64,000 nt of DNA from Ophioderma brevispina. Lineage: Eukaryota; Echinodermata; Ophiuroidea; Amphilepidida; Ophiodermatidae. Location: NCBI GenBank assembly GCA_023653785.1, contig JAMKCH010056747.1, forward strand, positions 78,094 through 142,093. Reading direction: 5' to 3'. Of the stretch, positions 12,681 to 51,777 are shown piece after piece (within the stretch, counting starts at the first letter, position 1; every line of letters starts with the position of its first letter). The position numbers and the translations under genes were made by a program. The notes below the pieces were generated by a model. The model saw nothing but the letters and a program-made list of their open reading frames with translations. It was not told where the DNA came from and ran no database searches.

Positions 12681-12977
12681 TTATGCGCCATGACGGGGTG
12701 ATCGTGAGTTGCAATGGAATAGCGTGCGCAAAAACCGTACAGATAAATAACAAGCGTATGCCGTGTAGGTTTTTCTCTCCAGGTACGCAAACGTCAGGAC
12801 ACCAAAAACCAACTCGGTAACTGAGTCCACGAACGGTTTAAAGAAATTTCCAAACACGTTTTCCACATATTTTATTAAAGTATCCCACAAGAATATAATA
12901 AATAATACACACACTATACTCATGAATACTTTGTAGCGAGCAAGCCCGCCTAACAAGTCAACGAACAAACTCACCAT
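12681..12977 (-). CDS. Unrecognised small hydrophobic ORF (98 aa)
   Basis: The frame starts MVSLFVDLLGGLARYKVFMS and has a strongly hydrophobic stretch IVCVLFIIFLWDTLI at about residues 20-35, with a second hydrophobic patch (ELVFGVLTFAYL) near residue 58. The end is basic. It looks like a small membrane protein with one or two spans. Base composition returns to AT-rich here, unlike the GC-rich block just to the left. It lies within the 5' part of the presumed DIRS element and could be a chance frame. No family recognised. Confidence 0.3.
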   Translation of the reverse strand: MVSLFVDLLGGLARYKVFMSIVCVLFIIFLWDTLIKYVENVFGNFFKPFVDSVTELVFGVLTFAYLERKTYTAYACYLSVRFLRTLFHCNSRSPRHGA

Positions 12978-13307
12978 TAGTCCAAAGGCAGGTCAACGCA
13001 GCACACGTGCGTCAATGGCTGCCTTTGTTTACCTTATTTTCCCGCTACAACACACACACCAGATCACATGAAACCGCCATTGGGGCACAAAAAGGATACA
13101 AACAAGAGCTCCTCCGACGGCGTAAAAGTCTCCCGTTTATTCCGTCCGAACAATAGCGCTATAAATCCAGTATATAATCCAGTTATAAATCCAGATAGAT
13201 ATGGTATAGTAGTAGAGTATTCCGTATGAGACGGACAACTAGTCCAGTATCAAATCTCAGTTAATTGTGGCTGTAATATTGACAGAGCTGCGGTAACACG
13301 CGTCCGT

Positions 13308-13502
13308 TCTGACAGGCGGCCAAAACGGAATTGAGGAAGAGCTAAGGCGACAGGGTGTGGACCTGGGGTCAGTGGTCGGACCATTCTCTTTTAGGGGTGT
13401 GTATTATGGTAATTTGGGGCATTCACTTCTCAGAAGGGAAATGCATATGTTTCAGTCAACATTGGTGGAAAGGAAATCAGTTCAGTGTAATGATTGGGAG
13501 GT
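13308..13502 (-). repeat. Inverted terminal-type repeat (right copy)
   Basis: The sequence from GGCCAAAACGGAATTGAGGA to GTTCAGTGTAATGATT is the reverse complement of the block at 2740-2905 and of its duplicate at 4960-5110. The outer part also matches the reverse complement of 5250-5300 (AATCATTACACTGAAC). One terminal sequence occurring both at an end and internally fits the terminal and internal complementary repeats of DIRS elements. Confidence 0.65.
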
Positions 13503-13689
13503 TTTCAATTCCCACATAGTAACACAACTGTGGTTGCCGGAATCCAGTTGGAATTTTGTACTCCCAAAACCCCCTCTGATTGTGCAATTCAATGGCATCC
13601 ATAATTAGCTAATTTTCAAAATCGGGTCCTGGATACAGAAAAACGTGACCCGTCGAGTACCACTATTTGTCTATCGACCTTATAAACCT

Positions 13690-14240
13690 AATGCCCATGA
13701 TAGAACTTGCCGTAGCCGCGTGCGACTGTAAAATCGCTAGTGAAAAAAACGCTACAGCGTTTGTCAATCGCGTCCAGCGTCAAAGTCGCTGGAGCGTCTG
13801 AGCGATTGATGCCCCTATGTATTACTCCAGTCGCAAGGCGCTGTGTAGCGATTTTTTTATGACATCACTCCGTCGCTTATTGGAAAAGCGACGCGATATC
13901 TAATCGATAAGTCGCTACCATACCCAAGCGACTTGACGCAAGCCCATGCAAGCCAGTTGACTTGATTTCAACTCAATCGCTCAGTCGCTCCCGGCGACTT
14001 GACGCTGGAAGCGATTGACAAACGCTGCGAGCGTTTTTTTCAATAGCGATTTTGCAGTCGCGCTGCGATGGCAAGTATATCATGGGAATGAGTTGAATTC
14101 AAGTCAAACTGGCTTGGTGGGCTTGCGTGCAAGTAGCATTATAGATTAGATATCGGCAGTCGCTTTTCCAATAAGCCGACGGAAGTGATGTCATCAAAAA
14201 ATCGCTACGTCCTTGCGACTGGTAGTATATTATGGGCCTA
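13690..14240. repeat. Compound fold-back repeat (order A, L, A-inverted, L-inverted)
   Basis: A (13690-13800) carries GCGACTGTAAAATCGC and AACGCTACAGCGTTTGTCAA. Its reverse complement is at 13983-14086 (TTGACAAACGCTGCGAGCGT). L (13810-13982) carries AGTCGCAAGGCGC, ATGACATCACTCCGTCG and CTTATTGGAAAAGCGAC; its reverse complement is at 14088-14240. The sequence is rich in AGTCGC and GCGATT words. No coding capacity is seen. Confidence 0.85.
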
Positions 14241-43451
<29,211 letters not shown>

Positions 43452-44200
43452 TTCTGATCAAATCAACTATAAATCTTGACCAACACCTGATGCAACTTCA
43501 CCAATTGCTTGTTCATGTAACACACGTGAGTATCCCGGGCAGTTTATGACTCTGTGTTTGCAGTAATTACTCGTCGTATAAGGCAAGTTCACGTCTTCAG
43601 CATTATACACACTACTGAAGCAATGCTACTTCTAAAAACGAAGCAAATACTTACTTTTGTCATGACGATGATACGTCATGGTTAATTGATTGATGTTTAC
43701 ACTGGGGTCACTGTGAATTTTGGCTGAGCTACCCTAACCAAATCATGGGCTGAAGGTTTGTGAATCGACATACAGACCAACATATAATGAGACGGGTGAG
43801 TGTCGACATGAATACAGGAAGGGATCAGGTCTAATAATAATAAATTCAGCACGGGACTAAACAGTAGGATGACTCATGACGAGACGGACTGCCACTGGGA
43901 TATGCATGTATATCATTTGTGTATGCATGTGTGCAATTGAAGATTCACAAACTCAATAATAATAAATGAATGTCATGAACATGAACGGTTGGGTGGAAAG
44001 GCAGAAAAGCAGAATGGGCCAGAAAAGGCAAAAATGGGCAGAATCGGTAGAAAATAATTATAGATACATAAGGTTGCAAATTGTCATTATCGGATTGCAC
44101 AACTTGCTGATTCACGATTGTAAGAACTGGAGAACTCACACGGGGGAGACTTTATTTTTTAGTCTTGGGTCCTTTTTAGCCTTCGGAGTGTAAAATACAA
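43452..44200. promoter_or_regulatory. Presumed ATAD3 promoter / 5' flank
   Basis: This lies directly upstream of the ATAD3 start codon (minus strand). It contains a CACGTG-type E box (ACACACGTGAGT near 43521) and no strong TATA box at a plausible distance. The transcription start cannot be read from sequence. The remainder shows no gene. Confidence 0.3.
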
Positions 44201-44387
44201 TTTATGATACAACAATGTATGGTATCATGATGTATGCCATACATCTGTGATAAGTATAGGTATGAATTCAGTATTCTGCCACCATCATACTTCAACTGCA
44301 GTTTATTCGTTGAAGCTGCTGATCCCACCCCATGAACGGCTAATGAAATGAAGCAAGCTACTAGTTTTCTCATGTGAAATCTTAAGG

Positions 44388-45660
44388 CTATTTGGTTTGG
44401 ATGGTATGAGCGAAAATGCACTCCATTTTGTCGACCAATAAATAGTAATTTTTGTAATAAAAAAGCAGTACTCTTGTGGAGGGCTTAATGAATCAAGTTT
44501 TTACTTTCACATCAAGAAACCTAATTGAAATGTCGTTGTGAACTTTACAGATGAGGTTTTGGGGTCAAGGTCCTCCATCAAGATTAAAACTGAGACCTGG
44601 AAGACCTCCCAACTTCCTCAATTTTAAGTTAATTTGTCAAACATTGTGAAAAACACTTAAAATTTTAAGGAATGTGTGTAGTTAAACGTGCATTTCATTA
44701 TCCTAGCACCTTACTTTTGTTTTAGGTTCATTAGGGGATGGCCATTTCATTATGACTTTGACCATAAAAAAGTACCCATCTGTAATGTTTCCACTGATAT
44801 TTCAATCTCTTTTGATAGGAGAGCTATAAAACTTGATTTGTAAGCCTGCCATGTAAAAATTACACTTATTTCGCACACATCCAAACCAAACTTCTTTATC
44901 CTAAGATTTACAAATGAGAAAAAAATTATATGTCCTTTTCTTCTGACACCATATTTCGACGACTTCCAGTAGATCTGGGGTCGCTGGGATGATGGTAATT
45001 AATATACCCCACAACCCCATTTGTAAAGTTTCACATGTGAAAGCTAAAAATGTGATTTTGCCAGCCCCATAGATTCTGTGTTAATTAATTTGGTCAACCA
45101 ACATGGGGCATATGAATAACATCCAAACCAAAACATACTTTATCCATAGGATTTCACAGGGTAATTAAAAAAATATGGACCTTAAAATGTCCAAATTTCC
45201 ATAAATCTAACCCTATACCATATCCTAACTGTAACCAGAAACCCTAACCCAACGGCCACTGGTCCCCCAAACAGTGACTTATTCGATCTGATCCTACTTA
45301 TAAACCCTTAAACCTAACCCTGGTATTAAAGTTTTCCCGAACCTACATCGAACCAGACATATCAACTGACACAGTTGAGATCCAAACTTCTACACACAAC
45401 TGTGTGTGTTTAAAAAAAAATGGGTTTTTTATTGTGTTTCACTTTGATATTCCAGAGAAAAACTTTTCCAAATCAACTTTAATTCCAAATTTCCATTGAT
45501 CTGAGGTGCACAAACTTGGATAGAGCAACCTGCAACATATCTGAAAGTCAAACAATGGCATCACTAACTTTCAGCAGTTGTTTTGATTTGGTACGGAATG
45601 AACCCATCTATATACAAACACATTTTCTGAAATTAAAACAAAGTCCAATTTGTATCTCTG
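44388..45660 (+). other. Non-coding, part dispersed repeat
   Basis: The first ~100 bases (GGCTATTTGGTTTGGATGGT, AGCGAAAATGCACTCC) belong to the family also at 27.6 and 52.7 kb. The phrase on a 'CCAAACC' theme recurs at 44880 and 45120, suggesting degraded tandem copies. No exon seen. Confidence 0.45.
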
Positions 45661-46024
45661 TTGATTAATTTTTCAGTTCTGTGCAGTCAAGTGAGGACAA
45701 TGCCTACGTCGCGTATCGGGAACTAATATCCAAAAAAAACAAAAGTAGAAACCATAAGTACACACAAAGCTCAACAGACGAGTGAAACCACCACTACCAC
45801 CCGTGAGTACCATACTGTTACATGTAGTAGCACATAGGGTTTGATTCGGGGGGGGGGGATCCATTTTGGGAGGCAACGCATATTGTATGCTGTTAAGACC
45901 CCCATTTTCAGAATCGTTGTTCACCAAAGACCCATATTTTTTTGGACGGATTGCGTAGCAAAATCTTGGCTTATGAAATGGCAAATGTCCTTGTGTACTA
46001 TGTCAGTATGTATGGGTGTGTGTC

Positions 46025-47575
46025 TGGACACAAAAAAGGTAAACATTTTGCCATAACTTTTTTCCAGATGAGCTAGAGTACCAAAACTTAGATTATGTAG
46101 GGGGGCCAAGCCCCTACTAACTAGGAATCCATTCCCCATGGTCTTCCCCTGGGTATGACAGGGGGGGGGGTGGGGAAATGTCAAAAAAGGTGCAACATTT
46201 CACCAAAGAGGTAAACATTTTGCCATAATTTGTTACCAGATGAGCTAGAGTAACAAAATTAGATATATTGTGGATTGGACAAGCCCCTAATAACCATGTA
46301 CCATTCCCCCCAGGGTCCTCCACCTGGGTGGGGGGTGGGGAAATGTCAAAAAAGGTCAACATTTCACCAAAAAGGTAAACATTTTGCCATAACTTTTTTT
46401 CCAGATGAGGTGGAGTACCCAACTTGATATATTTTAGGATGGTACAAGCCCCTACTAACATGAATCCATTCCCCCAGGGTCCTCCCCTGGGTCTGACAGG
46501 GGGGTGGGGAAATGTCAAAAAATGGTCAACATTTCACCAAAAAGTTAAACATGTTGCCAGTTACTTTTGTTTTCCAGAGGAAGATAGAGTACCAAAACTT
46601 AGCATATTGTAGAGGGCAAAGCCCCTACTAACCATGTAATCCATTACCCCAGGGTCCTCCCCTGGTCTGACAGGGGGTGGGGAAATGTCAAAAAGGGCAA
46701 AACATTTCACAAAAAAGGTAAAACATTTGCCATAACTTTTTTTCCAGATAGGTGGTAGGTAACCAAACTTAGATATATGTAGGATGGACACAAGCCCCTA
46801 CTAACCATGTACTCCATCCCCCAGGGTCCTCGCCCTGGGGTCTGACAGGGGGGTGCGGAAATGTCAAAAAAGGTCAACATTCACCAAAAAGGTAAAAACA
46901 TTTGGCCATAACTTTTTTGCCAGATGAGCTAGAGTACCTAAACTTAGAAATATTGTAGAACGGGCACCAGCCCCTACTAGCCATGTAATTCATTCCTCCA
47001 GGGTCATCCCTGGGTCTGACAGGGGGTGGGGAAATGTCAAAAAAGGTCAACATTTCACCAAAAAGGTAAACATGTTGCCATAACTTTTTTTTCCAATGAG
47101 CTAGAGTACCCAAACTTAAGATATATGGTAGGAGGCACAAGCCCCTACACCCATGTAATCCATTCCCCCAGGGTCCTCCCCGGGTTCTGAAGGGGGGTGG
47201 GGAAATGTCAACAAGGTTCAACCTTTCACCAAAAAGGCAATTTTCTTTTAAGATGAGTTAAGATAGTCAAAATTAGGTAGTGGTATGAGTGGACAACCCC
47301 CTACTAACCATTTAATTCATTCCCCAGGGGACCCTCCCTAGGTCTGACAAGGGGGTGGGGACATCTAAAAAAAGAGAAACATTTCCAAAAAGTAAAACAT
47401 TTTGCATAACTTTGTTCAAGATGAGGCTAAGAGTAGTCAAAACTTAAGGTATAATGTAGGAGGGGACAAGCCCATACTAACCAGTAATTCATTCTCCCAG
47501 GGATCCTACCTGGGTCTGAAAGGGGTGGGGAAATGTCAAAAAAGGTCACATTCCACAACAAGTCATTTTTTTCTA
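46025..47575 (+). repeat. Satellite array, ~170-base monomer, about nine copies
   Basis: Each monomer reads AGGTAAACATTTTGCCATAA, CTTTTTTCCAGATGAGCTAG, AGTACCAAAACTTAGATATA, ACAAGCCCCTACTAACCATG, CCCCAGGGTCCTCCCCTGGG, CTGACAGGGGGGTGGGGAAA, TGTCAAAAAAGGTCAACATT. Copies begin near 46031, 46205, 46371, 46541, 46714, 46889, 47060, 47230 and 47390. Outer copies (47.2 kb onward) are more degraded. Minus-strand frames repeat the peptide FFDISPPP, an effect of the monomer length. Confidence 0.92.
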
Positions 47576-48267
47576 GATGCGTTAAGAGTAGCCAAACTCA
47601 ATATAACTTTAGTCTATAGAATGAACAAGTGTTTAGACCTATGCCTTTGATAAACTCTATAGGCGACGTTAACTGCCCGATATGAGTTTGTGAGGTTTGG
47701 TCAAACAGTCCACTTTAGCCTTCAAGTGCCTTCCATGCAGGCGACTGGGCTTTATGACTTTTTTGGTCTCCACCTTCTTGCGTCAAGTATAGACTATACA
47801 TACACAATGGTACAACCATATTATTCAACGCCCCAGAGATGCACATACCCTAGGGAAAACCAGCAATCCGGCCATACCGCCATTGGCGGGTTTGCAAAGA
47901 TTTTAAAATTATACTACTCTCAACCCAAAGACCCCTAATTGTGTGGAATATTTTTAAAAATTTTCACCCAAAGACCCCTATATTTTAGAAAAATTGACCA
48001 AATAATTGCACCCTGAATGATCCCATTTTGGGGAAAATTTTGCACATTTGTCACCCGCAAACCCCTATTTTAGGGGAATTTGGCTGTCTATCACCCAAAG
48101 AACCCCTATATTCCATGTCTGTTGTCAATTAGTAAACACATAATGGCATCCTTATGTCATGCTTACGGCTGCTGGGTCCGGGTCCGGCCACAAAACACCG
48201 GTCTTGCTTCATTTTCTGCCGCTGGTTGGAATAAAACATAGAATGCTAGTGTCATTAAATTGTCATT

Positions 48268-48402
48268 AGGTGAGTTGGGATCGGATACAGAATATATCTA
48301 GTCTTAGAAAACCATGTGTGGACAACAGTTGAAGGCGCGGCTGGACCATGTATACGGGGTTCCCTCGACTAGATATATTCCATATCCGACACCAACTCAC
48401 CT
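48268..48402. repeat. 135 bp fold-back with ~36-base arms
   Basis: AGGTGAGTTGGGATCGGATA at 48268 pairs with TATCCGACACCAACTCACCT ending at 48402, with AATATATCTAGTC / GACTAGATATATT continuing the stem. The ~60-base loop contains GAAGGCGCGGCTGGACC. Non-coding. Confidence 0.85.
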
Positions 48403-48789
48403 AAAATAGTATACTCTTGCATTCTGGAGGTAAGGTTGTACAATGGATCTTAGCAATGTGCATATATAATTGAAAGCACTTTAAGACATTGGCTATACCT
48501 TAAAGAGAATTTAAGAAAAAAATTGTATCCTCTGATTACTCTCATTACAAACATGGAAGTATGGGCATTCGTTCCTGTCAGTAGGCTACTAGTTTGACAA
48601 CACTAATATTGACAATGGGGGAACCAGGGGAGGGTTTGCAGCATGATTCCTCCTCAATATTTTTCATTTTTCTTGCCCCCTCCACCCCCAAAAAGAAATA
48701 AGTCATATTCGATTTCTTTTAAAAAATATCAAAAAATTAATACAGTTTTCAGTGGCAATGGACTCAAAAAATATTAAAAACCGATTATT

Positions 48790-49095
48790 TTATTAAAGAC
48801 ACTATCAGTGATCCATCTGAAATTTGGCAGGAAGAGCTTCAAAAGTGAAGATTAGTCTTTAAATTCTCGTAATTTTTTTTTTTGCTACAAAGTTGAAAAA
48901 TTACAGAAACAAGAAACAGCAGTTGTTCAATATGATATCCATTCAATGCCTATTTGTATGACAGAAATGATCAAATATAAAATTTTGTCCTTAATTAGTT
49001 GCTTTTGGTCTTACAAATTGTTGGGTATGTTATGATACCAATACAGACCTGCAAAATCTATTTTTGATTTCCTGATTTACCTCTGAGTGCTTTAA
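48790..49095 (+). repeat. Dispersed repeat, copy 2 of 3
   Basis: GACACTATCAGTGATCC, AAATTTGGCAGGAAGAGC, AAAAGTGAAGATTAGTCTTT and GGGTATGTTATGATACC parallel the copy at 25.65 kb. Confidence 0.45.
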
Positions 49096-49563
49096 AAGGG
49101 TCACCCCTGATCCCCAATCAACCCCACCTCATCCCCCCAAATTTTTGCTTTGCCCTCCCTACCCATTCCCCTCCAAAATAAATTAAGATGTTGATGCACC
49201 ACTGTTTATTGATACACCTTTAGGAATGGAGAAATGTTATTCAAATTAAAATTAAAAGGTATGTACACTTTTTTTTTGTTCATTGAGGTACCAAATATAA
49301 AATGCAGGCCTACAAATGATTGATTACAGCCCTGGTAACATCAGGGAGTTTCAGGTTTCCAAATTCATAAGTGTGTCAGAAAAAAGTGGTGTCCAGATGG
49401 GGGTAGGTTAATGGAAACTCCCTAACATCACACATGTACTGATGTGATAAAGCCCATAGCCATTTAAGAAAAGATCAATTTAGTCAGTTTATAATGTAAT
49501 TATGGTGACAACATGTCATGAACCATGAAATTATCCGTCACAGATTGATTTTTTTCTTTTCAG

Positions 49564-50237
49564 CTCCAGCTCCCGGTATCGCTACACACTCTGGCATGAC
49601 CTTCGCAGCAAAGGTCAAAGGTAGTGATTTGCGACATCCCCGTCCGGAAGGGGCCTGCAATCAAATAGATGATATCACACAACTGACGATGATGAGGGCG
49701 CAACAGTCACCATGGATTCAATGGGGAGTCAAACGCCAACTGCATGAAAAAGAAAATGGAGGATTGGGAGAGTTTTCAGACGTAAGGTATATATTCCCTC
49801 CCCCCCCCCCCACAACTATGTTTGTGATGGCTTTGTTAAATACCATCTCCCTAGTGGGCATTCAATTTGGCAGTCTGGTGAGCATTTATTCGGGTGGTGG
49901 GTGTCTAACTTAGGCTACGTAATTTGCGAACGAAACAGAACGCCCCCATGGATTACACGCTTTATTCGTTATGCACGTTACATGATGACGGAATAAAGCG
50001 CGTAATCCCAAGGGAGATCTGTTTTCGTCTTCATTTCGTTTCGCAAAATACAGTAAGACCGTTATCACCACATCATTATCGGCTGTACCCCGGTTTCAAA
50101 CTCGAAAGGAGTGATGGCCATGGGTGGTTCCTGTCTGTATAGTGTACTGTGTTATCATGCATATCTCAATTGTAGATTTTAGTTATATCTAACACTGTAT
50201 TGTCTTCCTTCTTTAGATAGCCACTGATCATTTGTGA
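49564..50237 (+). CDS. Last two exons of an unrecognised gene
   Basis: Exon 49564-49781 follows TTTTCAG and ends GAC|GTAAGG. It has 72 full codons including GIATHSGMTFAAKVKGSDLR, then HPRPEGACNQIDDITQLTMM and QQSPWIQWGVKRQLHEKENG. The candidate final exon starts at 50217 after CTTTAG with ATAGCCACTGATCATTTGTGA, giving IATDHL then stop at 50235-50237. An alternative donor two codons later would also stop almost at once. The composition is soluble and charged, without membrane segments or known motifs I recognise. Upstream exons were not found between here and 43.5 kb. The exon looks real (clean splice sites, no internal stop), but the function is unknown. Confidence 0.5.
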
Positions 50238-50889
50238 TCCCCTGTTTGATCACACAGACTCGGTGTCCTACACATTTTGCCGGTAGATTTCCGTACCTGA
50301 CCCACTGTAATCAACGAAGTGTTGCCCCTGCCTACCTGCAGGATTTTTGTTTCAACTCAATGTGTGTACTATCATAGCAATTTGTCCTTGGGTGGTTCGC
50401 CGATTTCGGCTCTTTCTGCATTTTTATTTTGATGAAATGATAAGATGTAAACAGGCTTTTCTGTTATTGTCCCGAAATCTTGTCTAATTCTGCATTTCTC
50501 CAGATTTTCCACACCACCAATCTTGTTTTTTACCTTCCTCCTCCACCACAAACCATTATACACTACTTAATTCCCCCATATCATCTTTGTGTAGGCAAAT
50601 TTTACTTCTGTCGATAATAACAGTGATAAATAGATTCTATATCTACAACATCATTGTACTACGTGGTGTTTTTATCGGCAATATTTTGCCGGCACAAAAT
50701 GTAAACAAAGAATAGTAATGTGCGGCCTGTGCTGGATGCGAGTTATTCTGTCACTCATTAGCATATATGACATGTTTACGTTTTTAAATATTGGGAACCA
50801 ATCAAAAGTCAGAAAAGGACATGGTCCAATGACATCATACCAGGGATCCTAATAAATCGGGATAGGACTCTCGATCAAGAGAGTGGAGG

Positions 50890-51083
50890 CAGGCTGCATG
50901 AAATCTGTAGCTTATATTTCGCCATCCGTGCGTGGCGCATACTCTACGTCATCCTCCTGTTGACGTCATGTGTGACGTTTATGGCATAAATAATTCGGTA
51001 CTTATCGAAAACGGTGGCGCTATCACCATCAACGAAATTGTCTATGGCATTTTTACACTGTTGTCACCGCCTGATCATACCTG
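50890..51083 (-). repeat. Solo core of the satellite-bearing element (no monomers)
   Basis: GCATGAAATCTGTAGCTTAT, GTGCGTGGCGCATACTCTAC, GGTGGCGCTATCACCATC and CACTGTTGTCACCGCCTGAT match the central cores of the three ~1 kb copies (orientation as copy 3). Neither side carries GTTGCATC monomers or a CCCTAA border. Confidence 0.75.
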
Positions 51084-51764
51084 GAGATCATTATAAGCCA
51101 GAAAAAGCCAATGCAAATTAGCACTCATACTTGGAAACCAACCAGAATTCCCAAACGACCATGGTCTTTTTACATCATCAATTCTTAGATGGCAACCAAT
51201 GAGTATGCAGGTTAGAAGAACCCAGGCGGGGCTTTATAACGCATTGTCCAATCAGATAGTTAATAGAGGAAAGCTCTATTTGCACTGGGCAGAGGGCCCC
51301 GGCGCCACTGGGGAGAGAAAAAGGTGGCTTCGGTAATTGGAGATATGGACACGTGAAGAGCATTTTTGCTAGATCTCCACCAAAAGTTATACAAGCTTAC
51401 CTTTCGTAGGTTTGTTATCAGCACCTTTTGGCGATGGGTGCTGATGCTGCATTTATACCTGGTTCGGCAAGCTAACTGTCCCCGAGACTTTTATAAGTAA
51501 GGCTAATTAACTTGTAAGCTTTGTGAGATGTTTTTGTTTCCACGATACTTCTCCAACCTTATTTCATGATTTCTGTTCCCCACCACATTCGAACGGAATC
51601 TGGGCAACTTATTATTCGCCCCTTTTCCTCCTTATCCTCCCTCCCATCTATTTCCCCACCTGGCCTCCTTATTTGTATGCCCATGACCTGGCAAGAAAGT
51701 AGAAGCATCGGGGTAGAAGCTTAAGAAGCTTTAAAGTTAATACTTTAAAAGCCACCTTATAGTT

Positions 51765-51777
51765 ATGGAATCACCAG
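51765..51777 (+). CDS. LRR gene exon 1 (start)
   Basis: ATGGAATCACCAG|GTAAGC. The ATG opens MESP and leaves one base that joins GA of exon 2 to make glycine. It was chosen because the phase fits and the donor is strong. There is no in-frame ATG closer to exon 2. A tiny first coding exon is plausible but not proven. Confidence 0.5.

Larger units (their letters stand above)
4930..13510 (-). mobile_element. Degraded DIRS-like tyrosine-recombinase retrotransposon
   Basis: DIRS elements encode gag, reverse transcriptase/RNase H and a tyrosine recombinase instead of an integrase, and end in inverted repeats. Reading right to left on the minus strand, gag-like frames (9.9-8.5 kb), RT/RNase H (8.5-7.1 kb) and recombinase (6.4-5.5 kb) occur in the DIRS order. 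Sequence at 13310-13500 is the reverse complement of that at about 4960-5110 and of 2740-2905, consistent with inverted termini. Frames are broken by many indels and stops, so the copy is not expected to be active as written. GC content is far higher between 5.7 and 12.5 kb than in the flanks. End positions are approximate. Confidence 0.75.

Noticed and set aside
11521..12753. 410-residue minus-strand frame
   Set aside because: It spans both A-B repeat DNA and unrelated flank, has no domain, and conflicts in frame with the gag-like reading. It is open mainly because of high GC content.
46117..47221. Minus-strand frames repeating FFDISPPP
   Set aside because: They are translations of the ~170-base satellite, not a repeat protein. 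Frames break between monomers.
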